Assembly (NCBI RefSeq): GCF_016801865.2
Contig: NC_068939.1
Location: 45,966,999-46,030,998, forward strand
Source of the DNA: Culex pipiens pallens
Lineage: Eukaryota; Arthropoda; Insecta; Diptera; Culicidae
Reading direction: 5' to 3'
Length of the DNA: 64,000 bases
Translations under genes and position numbers: made by a program
The notes under the pieces: generated by a model
Database searches by the model: none
Seen by the model: the letters and a program-made list of their open reading frames with translations, nothing else
Told to the model about the DNA's origin: nothing
Shown here: positions 33,290 through 45,380 of the stretch, piece after piece
Numbering within the stretch: position 1 is the stretch's first letter
Layout: every line of letters begins with the position of its first letter

Positions 33290-36164
33290 AACCCCTATTA
33301 AAAAAAACCTTAAACTTTCAATGGAACTTATGTGAAATGAACTGAATTCAATTTAAAATACATTTTCCTGCAATGCAAATTTGTTTTTAGCATGATTGAA
33401 CCAGTTCAAAAACAATTTGTTTTTTTTTAATGTGTACTTTGATGCCGCCTAAATTTTTATTTTCGTCGTATTAATTTCAAAATATTTCAAATAAAAAACA
33501 TATTTTGCATTGCACAGCATTTTATAAGTTTCCTTAAAAGCAATCAATAACGCAATGCCATTTTAAAAAATTAGTTAAAATTCTTATTGATGAATAAAAA
33601 AAAAATGTTTTTTACTGAAAACTATTTAGAATAAAAAAAAATTCTATCTTACCCTCCATTCCCTATGGGACTAATAAACTTGTTACAGACCGGCCCTTTA
33701 TCGTGTTGCTTTCATCGATGCGATGCGCTATCTCCAAGCTAAACCGGCGGGGCCTTTTTAGTCGCGGATATCACAAACGCGATGACGGAATCGCCTATCG
33801 CCAGTACTTAAATTGAAATTTATTGGATGAACTGCTAATTTGCTTATTAATTTGGCGAAATTGGTGACATCGCACGCTTTTGCAGGCACTGCGTTAGATT
33901 TAACTGATGATGTGGCAGTATTTTCTGATAGTGGTTCCGTATTTGCTGAGCTGGAAGTTCACAAAGTCAAAAAATTTTGCTCTAAATTTAGAACTTGCAA
34001 AATTTTAGCGTGTGTGACATAGGAGCAGCATTAGAACGTTAGGTGTGAGTTTACTTTTGTTTTGTCATCTCAACGTTCGCGATGTTGAACTCGCTTCAGA
34101 AGATGTTTTCTTTTCAAAGTGACAGTTTCCTACTGTTTCGAATGTTTTCTTGGTTAAGTGATGGCAAGTTTTGAATGGTTCAAGAAATTTATGTCAAAAA
34201 ATTCAAATGATTTTGCAATAAAAACGTTATTACTAACAAAAAGTGCATTTTGGCCCCAAAAGGAAGAAACTTCCTTGGCGCCACCTTCCAGTCGATTCTT
34301 GCAGTCGTGTGGGGTCAGAAATTCTTACTTTGGTGCAAAACATAAGTTCCATGTCAGTGCAGAAATGTCTAGCTAAATAAATAAACATTGACGGACTGGG
34401 GCGGTGCTCCACGGTTCAATGGTTGCGCATCATATGACGCTCGTTTTGACTTTCCTTGGCACTTCCGGGTGATTTAACAAGGGGTAGCTAGTATTTTGCT
34501 CGTTAGGAGTTGAAAGTGAACTTCGCTGACGACTATTTGGGACCAATTTAGCCATTGTTAAATGCAAGGTTTTTGATTTGCGATTTTTTGGGTCATTTCC
34601 TATCTTTAAAAGAAGGAAGCTTAATTGATACTTACCTGAGAAAAATTGAATAAAAATAATTTGTGAAGGGTTTCTAAAGTTTTTTTTTTCAAAATATTGT
34701 TTTAGCAAAAATTTCAATTACAAAACTCATTTCTTGGCAGAAAACTAACAACGTAAATTTCTTAAGTCAATACCCTGATAAACTAATCCCATCAAAAATT
34801 TGCACAACAACCATAAAACCACCCGCGAACCCGGTTTATGAATCATCGTTCCAGTCTTTTCTTTCATTCTGACCACAAGCCAGCTTTGCATAATGCAGCG
34901 TTCTGTTGCGTTTGTGTGTGCATTTCTGCAAGGCTTCTTGTTCTGAACCGCGACCCGCGTCGTCAAATCGCTTGTTTACAATCCGCGCGACGCAAAATCC
35001 ACCCAGACAATGACTGTGACTAACAATTTAGAATGGCGTATTCGATTTAGGTGAAGATTTTGTTATTGAAATTTTTATACAATTTTAAATTGTGAGACAT
35101 TAATAAATTTATTTCTCACAAAATTTACAAAAAAATATGCTGGTCGAAACTCTTGGAAAATCAGCCATCCCCAACAGAGAGAGGCTACTGACCATCTCGC
35201 AATGCAACGAGCCACTGGCCTGTCTGAGGTCTACGTCCAGACCATCCTTATCCCGTCGATCGCAACCCGGGCCATTAACCACCGAAGAAGAGCGGGCCCT
35301 GTTTGTTCCATATCGACGATGATAAAGACACAAGGAAAGGCTATCCGACTTGATGGATTACTTGACTTTTGTGAGCTTATCATTTTTTTTATTTTTTTTT
35401 AAATTCAGTGAATGTTTTCAATTATTTATAATCCTTCTTTTACATTTTTTTTGCTAATAAAAGAATCAAAAAAGACCACCACGTACGTTAATCACTTTGT
35501 CTTACAAAAATGCGAGGGAAAAACCTAAACTACATATTATGTACTTATCCCATTGCGGCGACGCGACGCCGCAAATCGTCCGATAAAATGGAAAACGCGT
35601 GTGAAAGTCCGTCTATCGTTTGAGCGGATGATGATTATCGCCGGCAAGAACGACGCAGAGCGTTTACCCAATTGCTAGCGATAGTTTTTAAATTGTTCAC
35701 AATTAGAAGAAATGGCAAATTGTGGATCGAGCGGGGCGGAAGTCTTTGTCGAACAAAGAATAAGGGACTTTTAATTGCTTTTTCAAACGAAACTGGCGTT
35801 TTATCTCAATGAAGTTGATTGCTTGTCATCTGCTGAAAATAAGAAATAATAATGAGATATGAGATATTTTGAATCTAACTTGTCAATTTTTTTTTAAGTT
35901 GTCGTCCTTTGCCTCTGGAAATGACTAATTACTAATGAGTGCTTTTTTTCAAAATTTCACATCAGCAAGGGCAAAAAATATTCAGAAGTAATTCTTTTAA
36001 TAAAACGTGTTTTTTTTTGTAAAATTTTGAAAACACAGGTCAAATAAATTATAATTGCTATTTTTTTTTTCGAGAATTTCAGATGATTTCCTATAAATTT
36101 GTCCAAGGAATTTTGACGATTATACCTCTAATAGCTGAAGTAATCACTCACGATAATATGACAC
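33290..36164. other. No identified gene
   Basis: AT-rich, with GC-richer patches near 33690-33800, 34840-35000, 35120-35330 and 35550-35660. Open frames in these patches (for example 35137-35322 + and 35109-35333 -) overlap on both strands and show no recognisable domain. No SINE head or paired element ends were found. Confidence 0.4.
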
Positions 36165-37655
36165 AATTCTCGACTTTTTTATTACATATGAAAGACAATA
36201 GTTTATAGGACCTTTTAAAAACAAAAATCTAGAATTCCATAGGCCATCTCAACAATCCGATTATCAATACCGAAATGAAACATTGGAGCAATTCTTTACC
36301 AAAACCGGAAATGGATTTTATTTGTTTTTTTTTTATTTGGCTCAAACTTTGAACAAAGAAGCCATCTTTTGTCATTGGTTCACTCATACAATTTTGACAG
36401 CTGTCCATACAAAAATGGTACGTAAATTTTCGAAATTCTGGCAAAGTTGTAAGTATTGATGAGGAATGTTCAGAAAAAATAAGTACACGGATAATTTACT
36501 TTTAATTAGCATTATTTTCACAAAAACTCAATTTCCCAATATCCGTATTTTTTTTATTTTCGAGTATTTTTAATATGCTTTAGGGGACCAAAACCCGCAG
36601 AGCCTTGGAAATGTATGGTAAAAAATTTGCAGTCGAGTTATGATTTTTTTTAAAAATTACTGATTTTTTGGAAAAAATCTAATGTTTAGACACAAAATTT
36701 TACTGACTTCATTTTTTATATCAATTTTAATTTGCAATCGAAAAGTACCTTACAGATGTTTTGGTAAAGAACCTCGTTTTCAAGATATAGCAAACCAAAA
36801 GTTTGATTTCATTGAAATATTTCCAGTTTTCATGGTTACTATATTGACCATTTCTGTTATGTCCACTGTGATCTTTTCTAAAAATATTTTTTTTAATGAT
36901 CCAGAAAATTTGTCATGGAATTGTCTAAGAGAAATTGAAAATTGAACCTCTGATTGCCCTCCATTAGAGCGTCCAATTGCCCGTCCCGGAATTTCCCGTA
37001 AAAAAATATTTCCCGTTACCCGGGAAATTTTTAAATTTCCCGGGAATTCCCGAAATTCAAGCAGAAGTATACATTTTCTTAATTTTTTGAAGCCAATTTT
37101 TGAAAATGCTCTGGAAAAAATAATAAAAGAAGAAACTTTACTTAATACCAAAAACTTATTTTTGATTAGACTAATTTCTGAAGCAACTGGAAGTAGACCT
37201 TGCTTAATGAAATTAAACTATTACAATTCAGGTAATCTTTTTGAAGAATAATTGGAAGAAAGAGAATAAAGAAAAGTTAAACCCCTTAACGCCAAGCAAA
37301 ATTGAGATTGTTTACGTTTTTGATCAAATAAGATGAAAATTGAATAGCTTTCATTAAATATTTCAAATAGGTTTTTGCAAAATAAATTACTTTAATTCGT
37401 TAAATACCTTGTAATCAAGAAATTACAATTTGAAGTAAAATGATTATGGAGCACTGGTGCAACAATGGGTAGAAGGTTGAATATGAAAAAATGGAAGAGT
37501 GATAGTGGAATGATGTTAATTTATCGGAAAAAAGTTCAACCGAAGTCAATTATAAACCTGAAAACCATGTTGCAAAAAACATTAAAAATCATTTAAATCA
37601 CTTTTTATTGTTTTAGGGGTGCTCAAAAAATGCAAACATATTTTAAAAATTTGCT

Positions 37656-37769
37656 CTTGACAAATACGTATTTCGTCTACTACTTGCAGACTTCATCAGT
37701 GTTCTGTTCTCAACTATACTGAACACTAATGAAGTCTGCAAGTAGTAGTCGAAATACGTATCTGTCAAG
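37656..37769. repeat. 114-nt hairpin with 49-bp arms
   Basis: Left arm 37656-37704 and right arm 37721-37769 pair with about three mismatches around a 16-nt loop. The arm carries GAAATACGTAT and GAAGTCTGCAAGTAGTAG. It could be a tiny foldback MITE or a source of small RNA. Nothing shows that it is expressed. Confidence 0.8.
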
Positions 37770-37853
37770 ATACCAAAATGTATAGCGGAATTCAAAGGAA
37801 CAACTTGTCTCTTTGTATTCATATAATTTTTTTTTATTTATTGTACGCAGCCA

Positions 37854-38119
37854 TGCCAGATATACAGATAAATCTGTATTATACAGATTTTTTGATCCCA
37901 AAAATCACAAAAATCTGTATATACAGATTTTTTTTAAAAAATGATGTAATTGAAAATTTCAATAATTTAGTAATTGAATTATGCTTTAATATGATTAAAA
38001 AGCTTAAATCTTTTGTGAAAAGTCAAAAAAATCTTCTATGGATTCGAATTTGACATAATACAGATAAAATACAGATATATTTTTAAGAAAATACAGATTT
38101 CTTATAAAATAATCTGGCA
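37854..38119. mobile_element. Small MITE with TGCCAGAT ends and ATACAGAT repeats
   Basis: The left end TGCCAGATATACAGAT and the right end AATCTGGCA are inverted repeats. ATACAGAT or its complement recurs at least six times inside. No coding capacity. The target duplication is unclear. Confidence 0.6.
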
Positions 38120-38510
38120 ACGTTTTTGTACGATTTAAGCTTGCATTTTCTTGTAGTTGCATACATTTTTACATGCAGTCAAGCTATTAGTTGATCTTTA
38201 CACAATTTTGATGCAAAATATTAATCAGAACCTAGAACAGAACAATTTTCAATAAATTTAAAATTTCCCGGGAATTCCCGGGATTTCCGGCAAATTGGTT
38301 GAAAATTTCCCATTTTCCGGGAAATTTGTAACCCCGGGAAATTGGACGCTCTACCCTCCATTTTCTAATGCCGATGTCTCAGCAACTAATGGTCCGATTT
38401 CCAATGTTACAAAATGAAACATTTGAAAACTTTTCGAAAACAATATTTTTATATTTTTCTAATCAAGAAAAACATTTAAAAAGGGCGTAATATTGAATGT
38501 TTGGATTGCA

Positions 38511-39279
38511 GATTCTGTTTTCTATCGACTTTTGGAAACAATTAAATGACAAAACAATATTACTTTCGATAAACGGCAAGTTTTCATTTGCGCAACATGC
38601 ACTGAAAACATTTTTTAATTGGGCAATTGACTACGCCAATTTTTAAAATGAGTCCTGGATTGACTTTGTCCGGCTTGAAAATTGAGGTTTTAAACATTTT
38701 TTGCGAAAATTGCAAGATTAAGTCCCATTAAATTTGAGATAGATCAGAAAATTTTTATTTCAATTTTTCATTTTTTTAATTCATAGCGGCTATTTATATG
38801 TCTCTTATTAGGTTAGTCTGAATCTTGACAAAAATGTTTACACGTTTGTCTAATAACGTACTTGAAAGAAGATCATTAATTTTAACAACCATTTTCTCTG
38901 CAACCAACCACGATCCATGGCACTCATTACTTAACAAAACTCACACCAAATTAAACCTCTGCCAGGCTGTCATGTCTGGCACCCATCCACCTCCTCAGTA
39001 TTGATCCATTAGAGGTTAGACAATCCACTTCTAAACACGGAACGCCTTCTCCTACCCCCGTTGGTACTTTTCTACTCCTCACGCGTACAATTAATTGCGC
39101 GTCTTTTCTACTTTGGTTTGGCAGCTCCATCAGCAGAAATGCAACCCTTCTTCAAATACGTAATTCGCACCTCTCTGCCGCAAAGGAAAATAAAAGGGGA
39201 ACTGCGCGAAACACGTTTTGCTGGCAACGACGCCAAGTCTTGTCTTGTAATACGTCATCGTGGATGTTGAGCGGTTCGC
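38511..39279. other. No gene seen
   Basis: AT-rich sequence grading at about 38940 into more balanced, non-repetitive sequence. The + frame at 39061-39270 has no recognisable content. Confidence 0.4.
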
Positions 39280-39490
39280 GGGTTTGCCAGTTTGAGTTGA
39301 GTTGGTCGGGGTGAGCGCACATTTCACCCGCTCACGCGTCGTCTTGTTTTTCTTTCCTTTCCCCCTTTTCTGCGCGAACTGAAGCTAAAGTGCATGCGCC
39401 GCGACGCCTAGACGAGTCGAGCAGTTCTCTGAGTGAGCTGTGTTACTTTCGAATAGTGATATTATAGTCTGGTTTTGCTATGCGATAGAA
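39280..39490 (+). promoter_or_regulatory. GC-rich island, candidate promoter
   Basis: A stretch with many CG dinucleotides (GAGCGCAC, CTCACGCGTCGTC, GCGCCGCGACGCCTAGACG) stands out from the AT-rich neighbours and is not repeated in the window. It resembles the islands at 26600-27140 and 42320-43240. No clear TATA box, ATG-led exon or donor could be fixed. Confidence 0.3.
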
Positions 39491-40722
39491 GCTGAACTTT
39501 GTGATTACTTGTGTGCAATTAAAAGCGCAACAATTTTTTTTTCTTTTGGCTAGAAATGAGCAAAACAAAACCTTGTTTTGCTTAGTAAATTTTCTGTTCC
39601 CACAAATACATGTTTTATTTGCTCAAAATTTATTTGTTATCTAAAATACAGGGTAATTCACAAACAAAAATTCCCAGCCTAAGAAATTTACAAATGGGTA
39701 ATTCTCTACCAACTCACATGAAATCGGGAAAAGTTGCCCCGATCCCCCTTCGGGTAACTTTAGTCCCTGATCACGAATCCGAGATCAATTTTTCGATATC
39801 TCGTGACGGAGCGGGACGACCCCTTCCCTTTTTGAACGTGCGAAAAAGACATTTGCAGACTGATAGGAGGAGATGGAAATTTGATGTCAAAGGGAAAATT
39901 GGACGCCCGATTTGATGGTGAACTCAGAATTCCGAAAAAACGTTTTTTTTTCATCGAAAAAACACTCAAACAGTTTGATAAACTCTGCCATTTTCCGTTT
40001 TTATTGTTTTCATTCAAATGTTGACACCATAAATTGTAATTTAATTTTTGATATTTTTGTATGTTTTTGCCTTTGGTCAGAGTCGAGGGACATAAACTAC
40101 ACAAAATATTTGCAGCGACCGTTTTGGACCTTTTCAAGAAAAAACTCAAGAAATATTAAAAACTAGTATTGTTGAAAGTCTGTATATCCAGTATTTAATA
40201 CAGTCCGCGACGGCTTTTGCAACAAATTAAATTACTGGATCATAAGGTGAAACGGGAAGGCATTGCCATATTGACACCACGACTCGAGTTATTGGCAGCA
40301 CCTTTATAGAAAATGCCGTAACTTACGAAGTTCCGTTTTTTTTTGCAAATGCTTAATAGGTCGATAACAAACAACCTGTCAAGTTCAGAAATTTATTTAT
40401 GTTAAACAGAAGTTTTCCAAAAACTGGCGTCCCGTTTCACCTTAAGGCCCTTCAAGAAATTTTGAATTTATTAGATATTTGAATATTTGAAATTATTAGA
40501 GACATTTCTTTGTTTTTTATGCTTTTGCATTTTTAGGAATTCAACGTATTCTTTTGATTTAGTTTGTTTTTTTTTTATGATAAATATTTTTGTTTCATAT
40601 TAATTAAAATAATATTTTATATGTGAATTTCATTCTGTTCTTCTCTAGTTGTTGTTCTAGTTGTTTTCCAGAATCCATTATTTGATTTAAAATGACATCA
40701 GAACACAAGATTTTCCATTTCG
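39491..40722. other. No identified gene
   Basis: Overlapping frames at 39610-39915 (+) and 39760-40149 (-) use the same GC-richer patch on opposite strands; I recognise neither. The remainder is AT-rich. Confidence 0.4.
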
Positions 40723-41045
40723 TACCGATCGAGCCACGTAGCCTAGTGGTAACTCTTCCGCCTCGTAAGCGGTAGATCGGGGTTCAAATCCCGGCTCAGA
40801 CCAACACAACTGGTGATCGTTTCTCTTCTGGATTCGATTGCTTAGTAAAGGGAAGGTAGTGTATCGTCACAAACTGGACCTTATCACGACACCTTAGGGA
40901 GGCGACCTATGGAATATTAACATTAACCTTAACATGTTAACATTAGTTGAGTGAAAAACTGCCACTGAATCCGCTTTGTAAATGCCGGCCCCGATACTCT
41001 TCACGGGTGTTCCCATCAGGAACTGGGAAAGATTTACTTTGCTTA
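40723..41045 (+). mobile_element. tRNA-Thr(CGT)-like SINE
   Basis: The head at about 40731-40803 has an A box (TAGCCTAGTGG), an anticodon loop CTCGTAA between pairing CCGC/GCGG stems, and a B box (GGTTCAAATCC). About 240 bp of unrelated body follows (GGGAGGCGACCTATGG ... ATCAGGAACTGGGAAAG). Acceptor pairing is imperfect and the attached body is typical of a SINE. I could not find flanking target duplications. Confidence 0.7.
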
Positions 41046-41489
41046 AAAATGTGAAAGTAATTTTAAAAAGGAAAATAAATTTCCATCTTAAAGTTTTTTA
41101 ACGTTTACTAAAAAAGAAAGTTATTTTTGTTAAGGAATATGAATAAAATAAACATTTTTTTAAAAAGAGGAAAGAAGGTGGTATTTTTTAGATCAACTTT
41201 ATTTTAGAGTTAAAATATTGCAATAAAAAGAAAACAAATATTTCAAATTAATAAATAGTTTTTTGGCGCAGAATTATCTGTTGCTTCAATTATTGGGACA
41301 AATAGAGGGTATAATTATCGTAATTGTAATAGCCTTATTTCTACTCATTTACGATATTATGATGCATGAATATTTTTAAATGATTTTGAACAATATTTTC
41401 CCTAATTACAGCCTACACAGCAAAAAAAAGTTAAATTGGAATGTGTAAAATTTTAATCAGCGTAACTTTACCTCTCTCTTGAAATAGTG
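41046..41489. other. AT-rich spacer, nothing recognised
   Basis: No open frame, element ends or RNA structure noticed. Confidence 0.5.
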
Positions 41490-41493
41490 TTAA

Positions 41494-41727
41494 CGGTGCA
41501 CATCAACCAGAGCTTTTGCACCCAGATTTTTGTTACAGACATTTTAGTATCTTCAAAACTATGGGTACTATCGACATATTTTGTTATTCATCCCCTAAAC
41601 TACTGTCCACGAAGTAATTTACAACAAAGTTTGATTAATTTTACAATCCCGTTATTACAGGATTGGGTTCGTAAGTTTGACAATTTTGGAATAAGAAGAC
41701 AACAACTTCCTTCGTTGCTGTGCACCC
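41494..41727. mobile_element. TTAA-flanked MITE, copy 2 (inverted)
   Basis: Flanked by TTAA at 41490-41493 and 41728-41731, with ends CGGTGCACATC and GCTGTGCACCC. It is 234 bp, the reverse complement of the 233-bp copy at 23381-23613 with scattered differences. The 93-codon frame inside is a by-product. Confidence 0.85.
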
Positions 41728-41731
41728 TTAA

Positions 41732-42319
41732 GAGCAAAAATTTTAAAAAATACACAAGGATCAACTAACTTTCAGATGCAATATTACCATGATTTTGATT
41801 TTGTTTATTTGGATTAATGTTATAAAAATTTGTCTTGATTGCTCGTGGTTGCGATTTTAAACTATTTTTTCAAATATTTTGTGGCAAAACAGTTTTTCAG
41901 TTGTTTTTAAATTGGATCTTGGAACCAATTTTAAAATTATTTTTTTGCTATTTGATTTAAAATCCTCTTTAAGCAAAGGTTTCCAAAATCCACAGTTGTT
42001 AAACGTTTAAAAAATACTTGGTGCAAAATTTATAAAAGGCTATTAAAGTATATCCAAACGATGCATTCTCTCTTTCTGAACTGACTTGAGGCTTGCTAAC
42101 TGAAATTATGAAGATGATAAGATGATAAGATGATGAAGATTTGAGAAAAAGATTTTTTTTAAATGTTGCCTTACTTTTTAAAATATGAATCGCATACATA
42201 TTTTTATTGTTGCAAAACTGTGTTGAACAATCATAAATGTTTTAATTTTAAAATGCTCGAAAATGTTGAAGAAATTTGTCCAAAACTAGCTTAACTTCCA
42301 TATTCCTAAAATTTCGTCA
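41732..42319. other. AT-rich DNA, no gene seen
   Basis: A short direct repeat of GATGATAA is present near 42113-42130. Nothing else is recognised. Confidence 0.45.
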
Positions 42320-43240
42320 ATTTTGACCACCTCATCCCCACTTTTCCTACCCACTGTGCCACTCTACTCGGGCGTCAACTCAGCCATAGCGTCGCGACGC
42401 GGCGCACACTTTCGACCGACAACAACGTCGACGACGACGACGACGACGCCACCACCCCAATCGCAACCAATCGCACACACTCACTTGGCGGCTTTCGTAG
42501 CGCAGAGGTTCTTCGAAGAAGCGCGCAGACAGTTCAGTTTGGACGCAGCCGCGGTTCGGTACGGTACTGCGCCCTTAATACCGCGGTAATCGCATTTGCG
42601 TGCGCGTGTTTTTGTTCAGGACGAGTTCAGGAGTAGTTTGTATCGTTTTGGTCAGCTGTTTAGAAAGGACTTTGGGTCTTTGTCTCCGTTTGGAGATTTT
42701 TGTGAGTTACTAGAAGTGATTCTAGATATTCGAGAGATCCTCAAGAACATAAGGAGAGTTGTTGTCAAGCGATTGGCGTACGTAAACTCTGCGGGGGCGT
42801 AGTCGTCTTCAGCTCTCTACACAAGTTCTTGCGTTCAACGCGGCTTAGAATCGGTCGACCAGCCTGAAACAGGAATAAACGAAGAAGCAACACAAAAAAG
42901 TGATGTGAAAATTAGAAAATCGATGGAATTTTGTTTAATCCTCGTCGATTTTGAGTGAAATGTACGTTGTTTATAAATATTTTGAACCGCCGTGCCAGCT
43001 CAATCTCTCTCAGCTGGAAAAGTCGGTTTAAGTAGGAGGAAAAGAAGGAAAAAGATTCAAGAAAAGTGTGTTTATATCTGCGCGAGGAGATACTGTGGAT
43101 TGGTGTGAAGAATCGCTCGAACAGCAGCGGCCACTTCTAAGGAATCGTTGGGCAAGGAAAAATAAGGGGGAGGAGGATCGACCAGTAATTTATTAACAAT
43201 CCGTCCAGCAAAACCAGAATCAACCGCTCTTAAGGGGTTT
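42320..43240 (+). promoter_or_regulatory. Candidate promoter and long non-coding first exon with a uORF
   Basis: This is the most CG-rich stretch of the window, with an (ACG)n tract near 42425-42450 and an arthropod initiator TCAGTT at 42534-42539. It is followed by about 700 bp of non-repetitive sequence and a donor-like GTAAGTGATT at 43241. A 23-codon ORF lies at 42960-43031. The 88-codon frame at 42323-42589 is an artefact of simple-sequence GC. The layout (initiator, long 5' UTR, uORF, donor) is what an alternative first exon of a developmental or neural gene looks like; the gene body is not in view. Confidence 0.4.
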
Positions 43241-44803
43241 CGTAAGTGATTTCGCCTGCTTGAAGTGTGAGGGGCACAGATTTGTGTGCTTTCTATAAAA
43301 TGCGTTATCGGAAAGGTGCAATCGAGTGGGACTTTTTGTGTTGGGACTTATCTTGGCCTATATTTGGAGGGAAAGAATTCAGAAAAAATACTCAGTTTAA
43401 TTCTCGGCTGGCTCAAGTGCAGTCTGGTTATTGAACCTCGATTTAAAATTATCACGATTGAGTTACCGATTTTAAAAATACTTCTCTATCAGTTAAATGG
43501 ATTTGTTGTGTTTTATTGCTAAGGTTACACTGCACGGATAGAATTTACAAACATTGCAATGTTTCCAAAATTGTCATCATTTTTTCGATTTTGAAAATAT
43601 TTACATCGAAATCGAAAAAAATTGACGACTTTGGAAACATTTCAATTAAATATGTTCAAAAACATAGAATTACCTATCCGCCACTTTTATTTGCAAAAAA
43701 TAGTTTTTTAATAAAAGTTGCAACTGGAAAAATATTCCAGATTGTCCCATTTCAGTCACAATTTGCATGGTGATACACACCTTGTTCAAAGAGTGGGAGT
43801 TGAGCTGTCTGGTCTGCTTCCAGGCTGGGGGAGGTTGACTTTGTTTTACGATGTTTACGGAAAAGGATTGGTGGTGTTGAATTTCGCTTCTTGCGAAACT
43901 GGAAACTGCAGCACGGTGAATCACTGGAGGCGATGACATTTTGATTTTTGTTTTTCTGGATTAAAAAATACATAAATTAAGTTATAAAACCCAAATCCAG
44001 TAAATCTTCTAAAGCTTTCACACAAGTGTTTTTTGTTGAGAATTTCAAAGAATAATTTCTATTAAAAAAAACGGAATTTTTTAAAGACGTTTTTTGTATT
44101 CGACAAAACACTCAAATAAAGAGAAAATGCAAACCAAATTTCGAATCCCATATTGAAAGTTATAAAATTTGGGTATTTTCATGAAATACGATATTTTGTA
44201 AAAAAATGAGTATTTTACAATAAAAACCCTAATGTTTCAAATCGTTCGATACCCACATTGCAAATTTAAAATAAAAATGTTTATTTTCATATAAATACCA
44301 TGCTGTGAAAATTTGGGTTTTTATTTGCACAACAAAACTATAATAAATTGAAAACGTATACAAAATTTGACATAGCCCACATTAAAAATTTAGAAAATTT
44401 GAGTATTTTCAGAAAAAACGATAACAAAAAAGTACGTCACGCAAAAAGCACTCAAAATTTACCCCTCCCCCCTTTTGTCACGTTTTTCCTATACTTATTA
44501 ACTAATTGAAGTATTTATACTATACCTATTACTAATTTAAGCCTTTTACAATAAAAACTCTAATAACGTGAAAGTGCATTAAAAATAACGAATCGTTTGA
44601 TACCACGGATACGTCACGACTGTCATCCACATACAAGGCGAGTGAAGTCAAAATCGAACCAAGATCGAACCAAGTGTTTAACGCGTAGCGTTTGAAAAGG
44701 TCGTTTGCGCATCGTTCATAATTTACAAAAAATAAAAACTTTTTTTAGTTTATTTTTTGTCTTCAAAAAGATTTACATTAAATCTCGGACTTGAACTTGG
44801 GGA
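43241..44803. other. Presumed intron; AT-rich imperfect repeats at about 44140-44430
   Basis: Between 44140 and 44430 three blocks of about 100 bp share CCCATATTG or CCCACATTG, AAATTTGGGTATTTTC-like phrases and AAAAACCCTAAT-like phrases, an old local duplication. A relative sits near 47700. No exon-like segment. Confidence 0.45.
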
Positions 44804-45050
44804 ACGAACGAAGTTGACTTTATAGCTGTCGGCCACCATTGCTAGTACCAACCACTAGTGTCTTCCTTTTTATCTACAAGGACTTCGCCGCCCTGGGCTC
44901 CTAAGTGTATGAAAGTATGGCACGGAGCGACGGCGCCGAATACCCATATTTACACAAAGAATTTTAGAGCGCCCGCCGCGGGATTCGAACCGGCGACCTC
45001 TGGATTGTGAGTCCAGTGCGCGGTCCGATTGATCCACACGGGCGGGACAA
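44804..45050 (-). mobile_element. tRNA-headed SINE family V, copy 2
   Basis: Almost identical to 28788-29025 over its whole length, with the same A and B boxes and CAC anticodon arm. GAACTTGGGGA flanks it at 44793-44803 and 45051-45061; the match extends further outward with two mismatches. Confidence 0.92.
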
Positions 45051-45380
45051 GAACTTGGGGATCAGCATTTAATTCCATCGAGCACCTAATGTTGGCATAT
45101 CACCCTTTTGGTGTTCAATGAAAAATTAGTTTTAAACATTTTCGATGGAAATTTAGTGAGTATTTTAAAAGCGCAATTTATTCTAGAATTGTTAAATGTG
45201 GGGAAATTTACGTGATACTTGTAATTATCTCAAATAAAAAAAACGTTACTTAATCCACCCTTAGGTGGTTGGTGCCTTCCTCACATTTAGAGGGTAATGC
45301 TATCCAAAATAGATACAAAAGGGCGGACCTTTCAGTGTTCTATCAACTTGATTCATTATTCATACCGTCAGATTGGGTAT

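Larger units (their letters stand above)
36965..38353. mobile_element. hAT-type MITE with CCCGGG-rich ends, 8-bp target duplication
   Basis: It begins TAGAGCGTCCAATTGCCCG and ends GAAATTGGACGCTCTA; the direct repeat CCCTCCAT lies at 36957-36964 and 38354-38361. TTCCCGGGAATTCCCG blocks lie inside both ends, as in the elements at 6117-8802 and 8811-9902, so the three are likely related. There is no transposase. It contains the hairpin at 37656-37769 and the MITE at 37854-38119. Confidence 0.88.
36280..38510 (-). repeat. Diverged relative of the 13.1-kb palindrome family, split by a hAT-type element
   Basis: Segments around 36355-36450 (GAAGCCATCTTTTGTCATTGG, ACAGCTGTCCATACAAAAATGG) and 38354-38510 (CAGCAACTAATGGTCCGATTT, TTTAAAAAGGGCGTAAT) belong to one arm of the family seen at 13103-15072. 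The inserted element at 36965-38353 sits exactly between them, in the phrase corresponding to CACCATTTTCTAA of the reference arm. The orientation is nominal. Confidence 0.6.

Noticed and set aside
40731..40803. Apparent tRNA-Thr(CGT) gene
   Set aside because: Imperfect acceptor stem and a SINE-like body follow it; kept only as a SINE, although no target duplication was found.
42323..42589. 88-codon Thr/Pro-rich frame
   Set aside because: Its open state follows from an (ACG)n tract and high GC; it overlaps the candidate initiator and leader, and no domain is seen.
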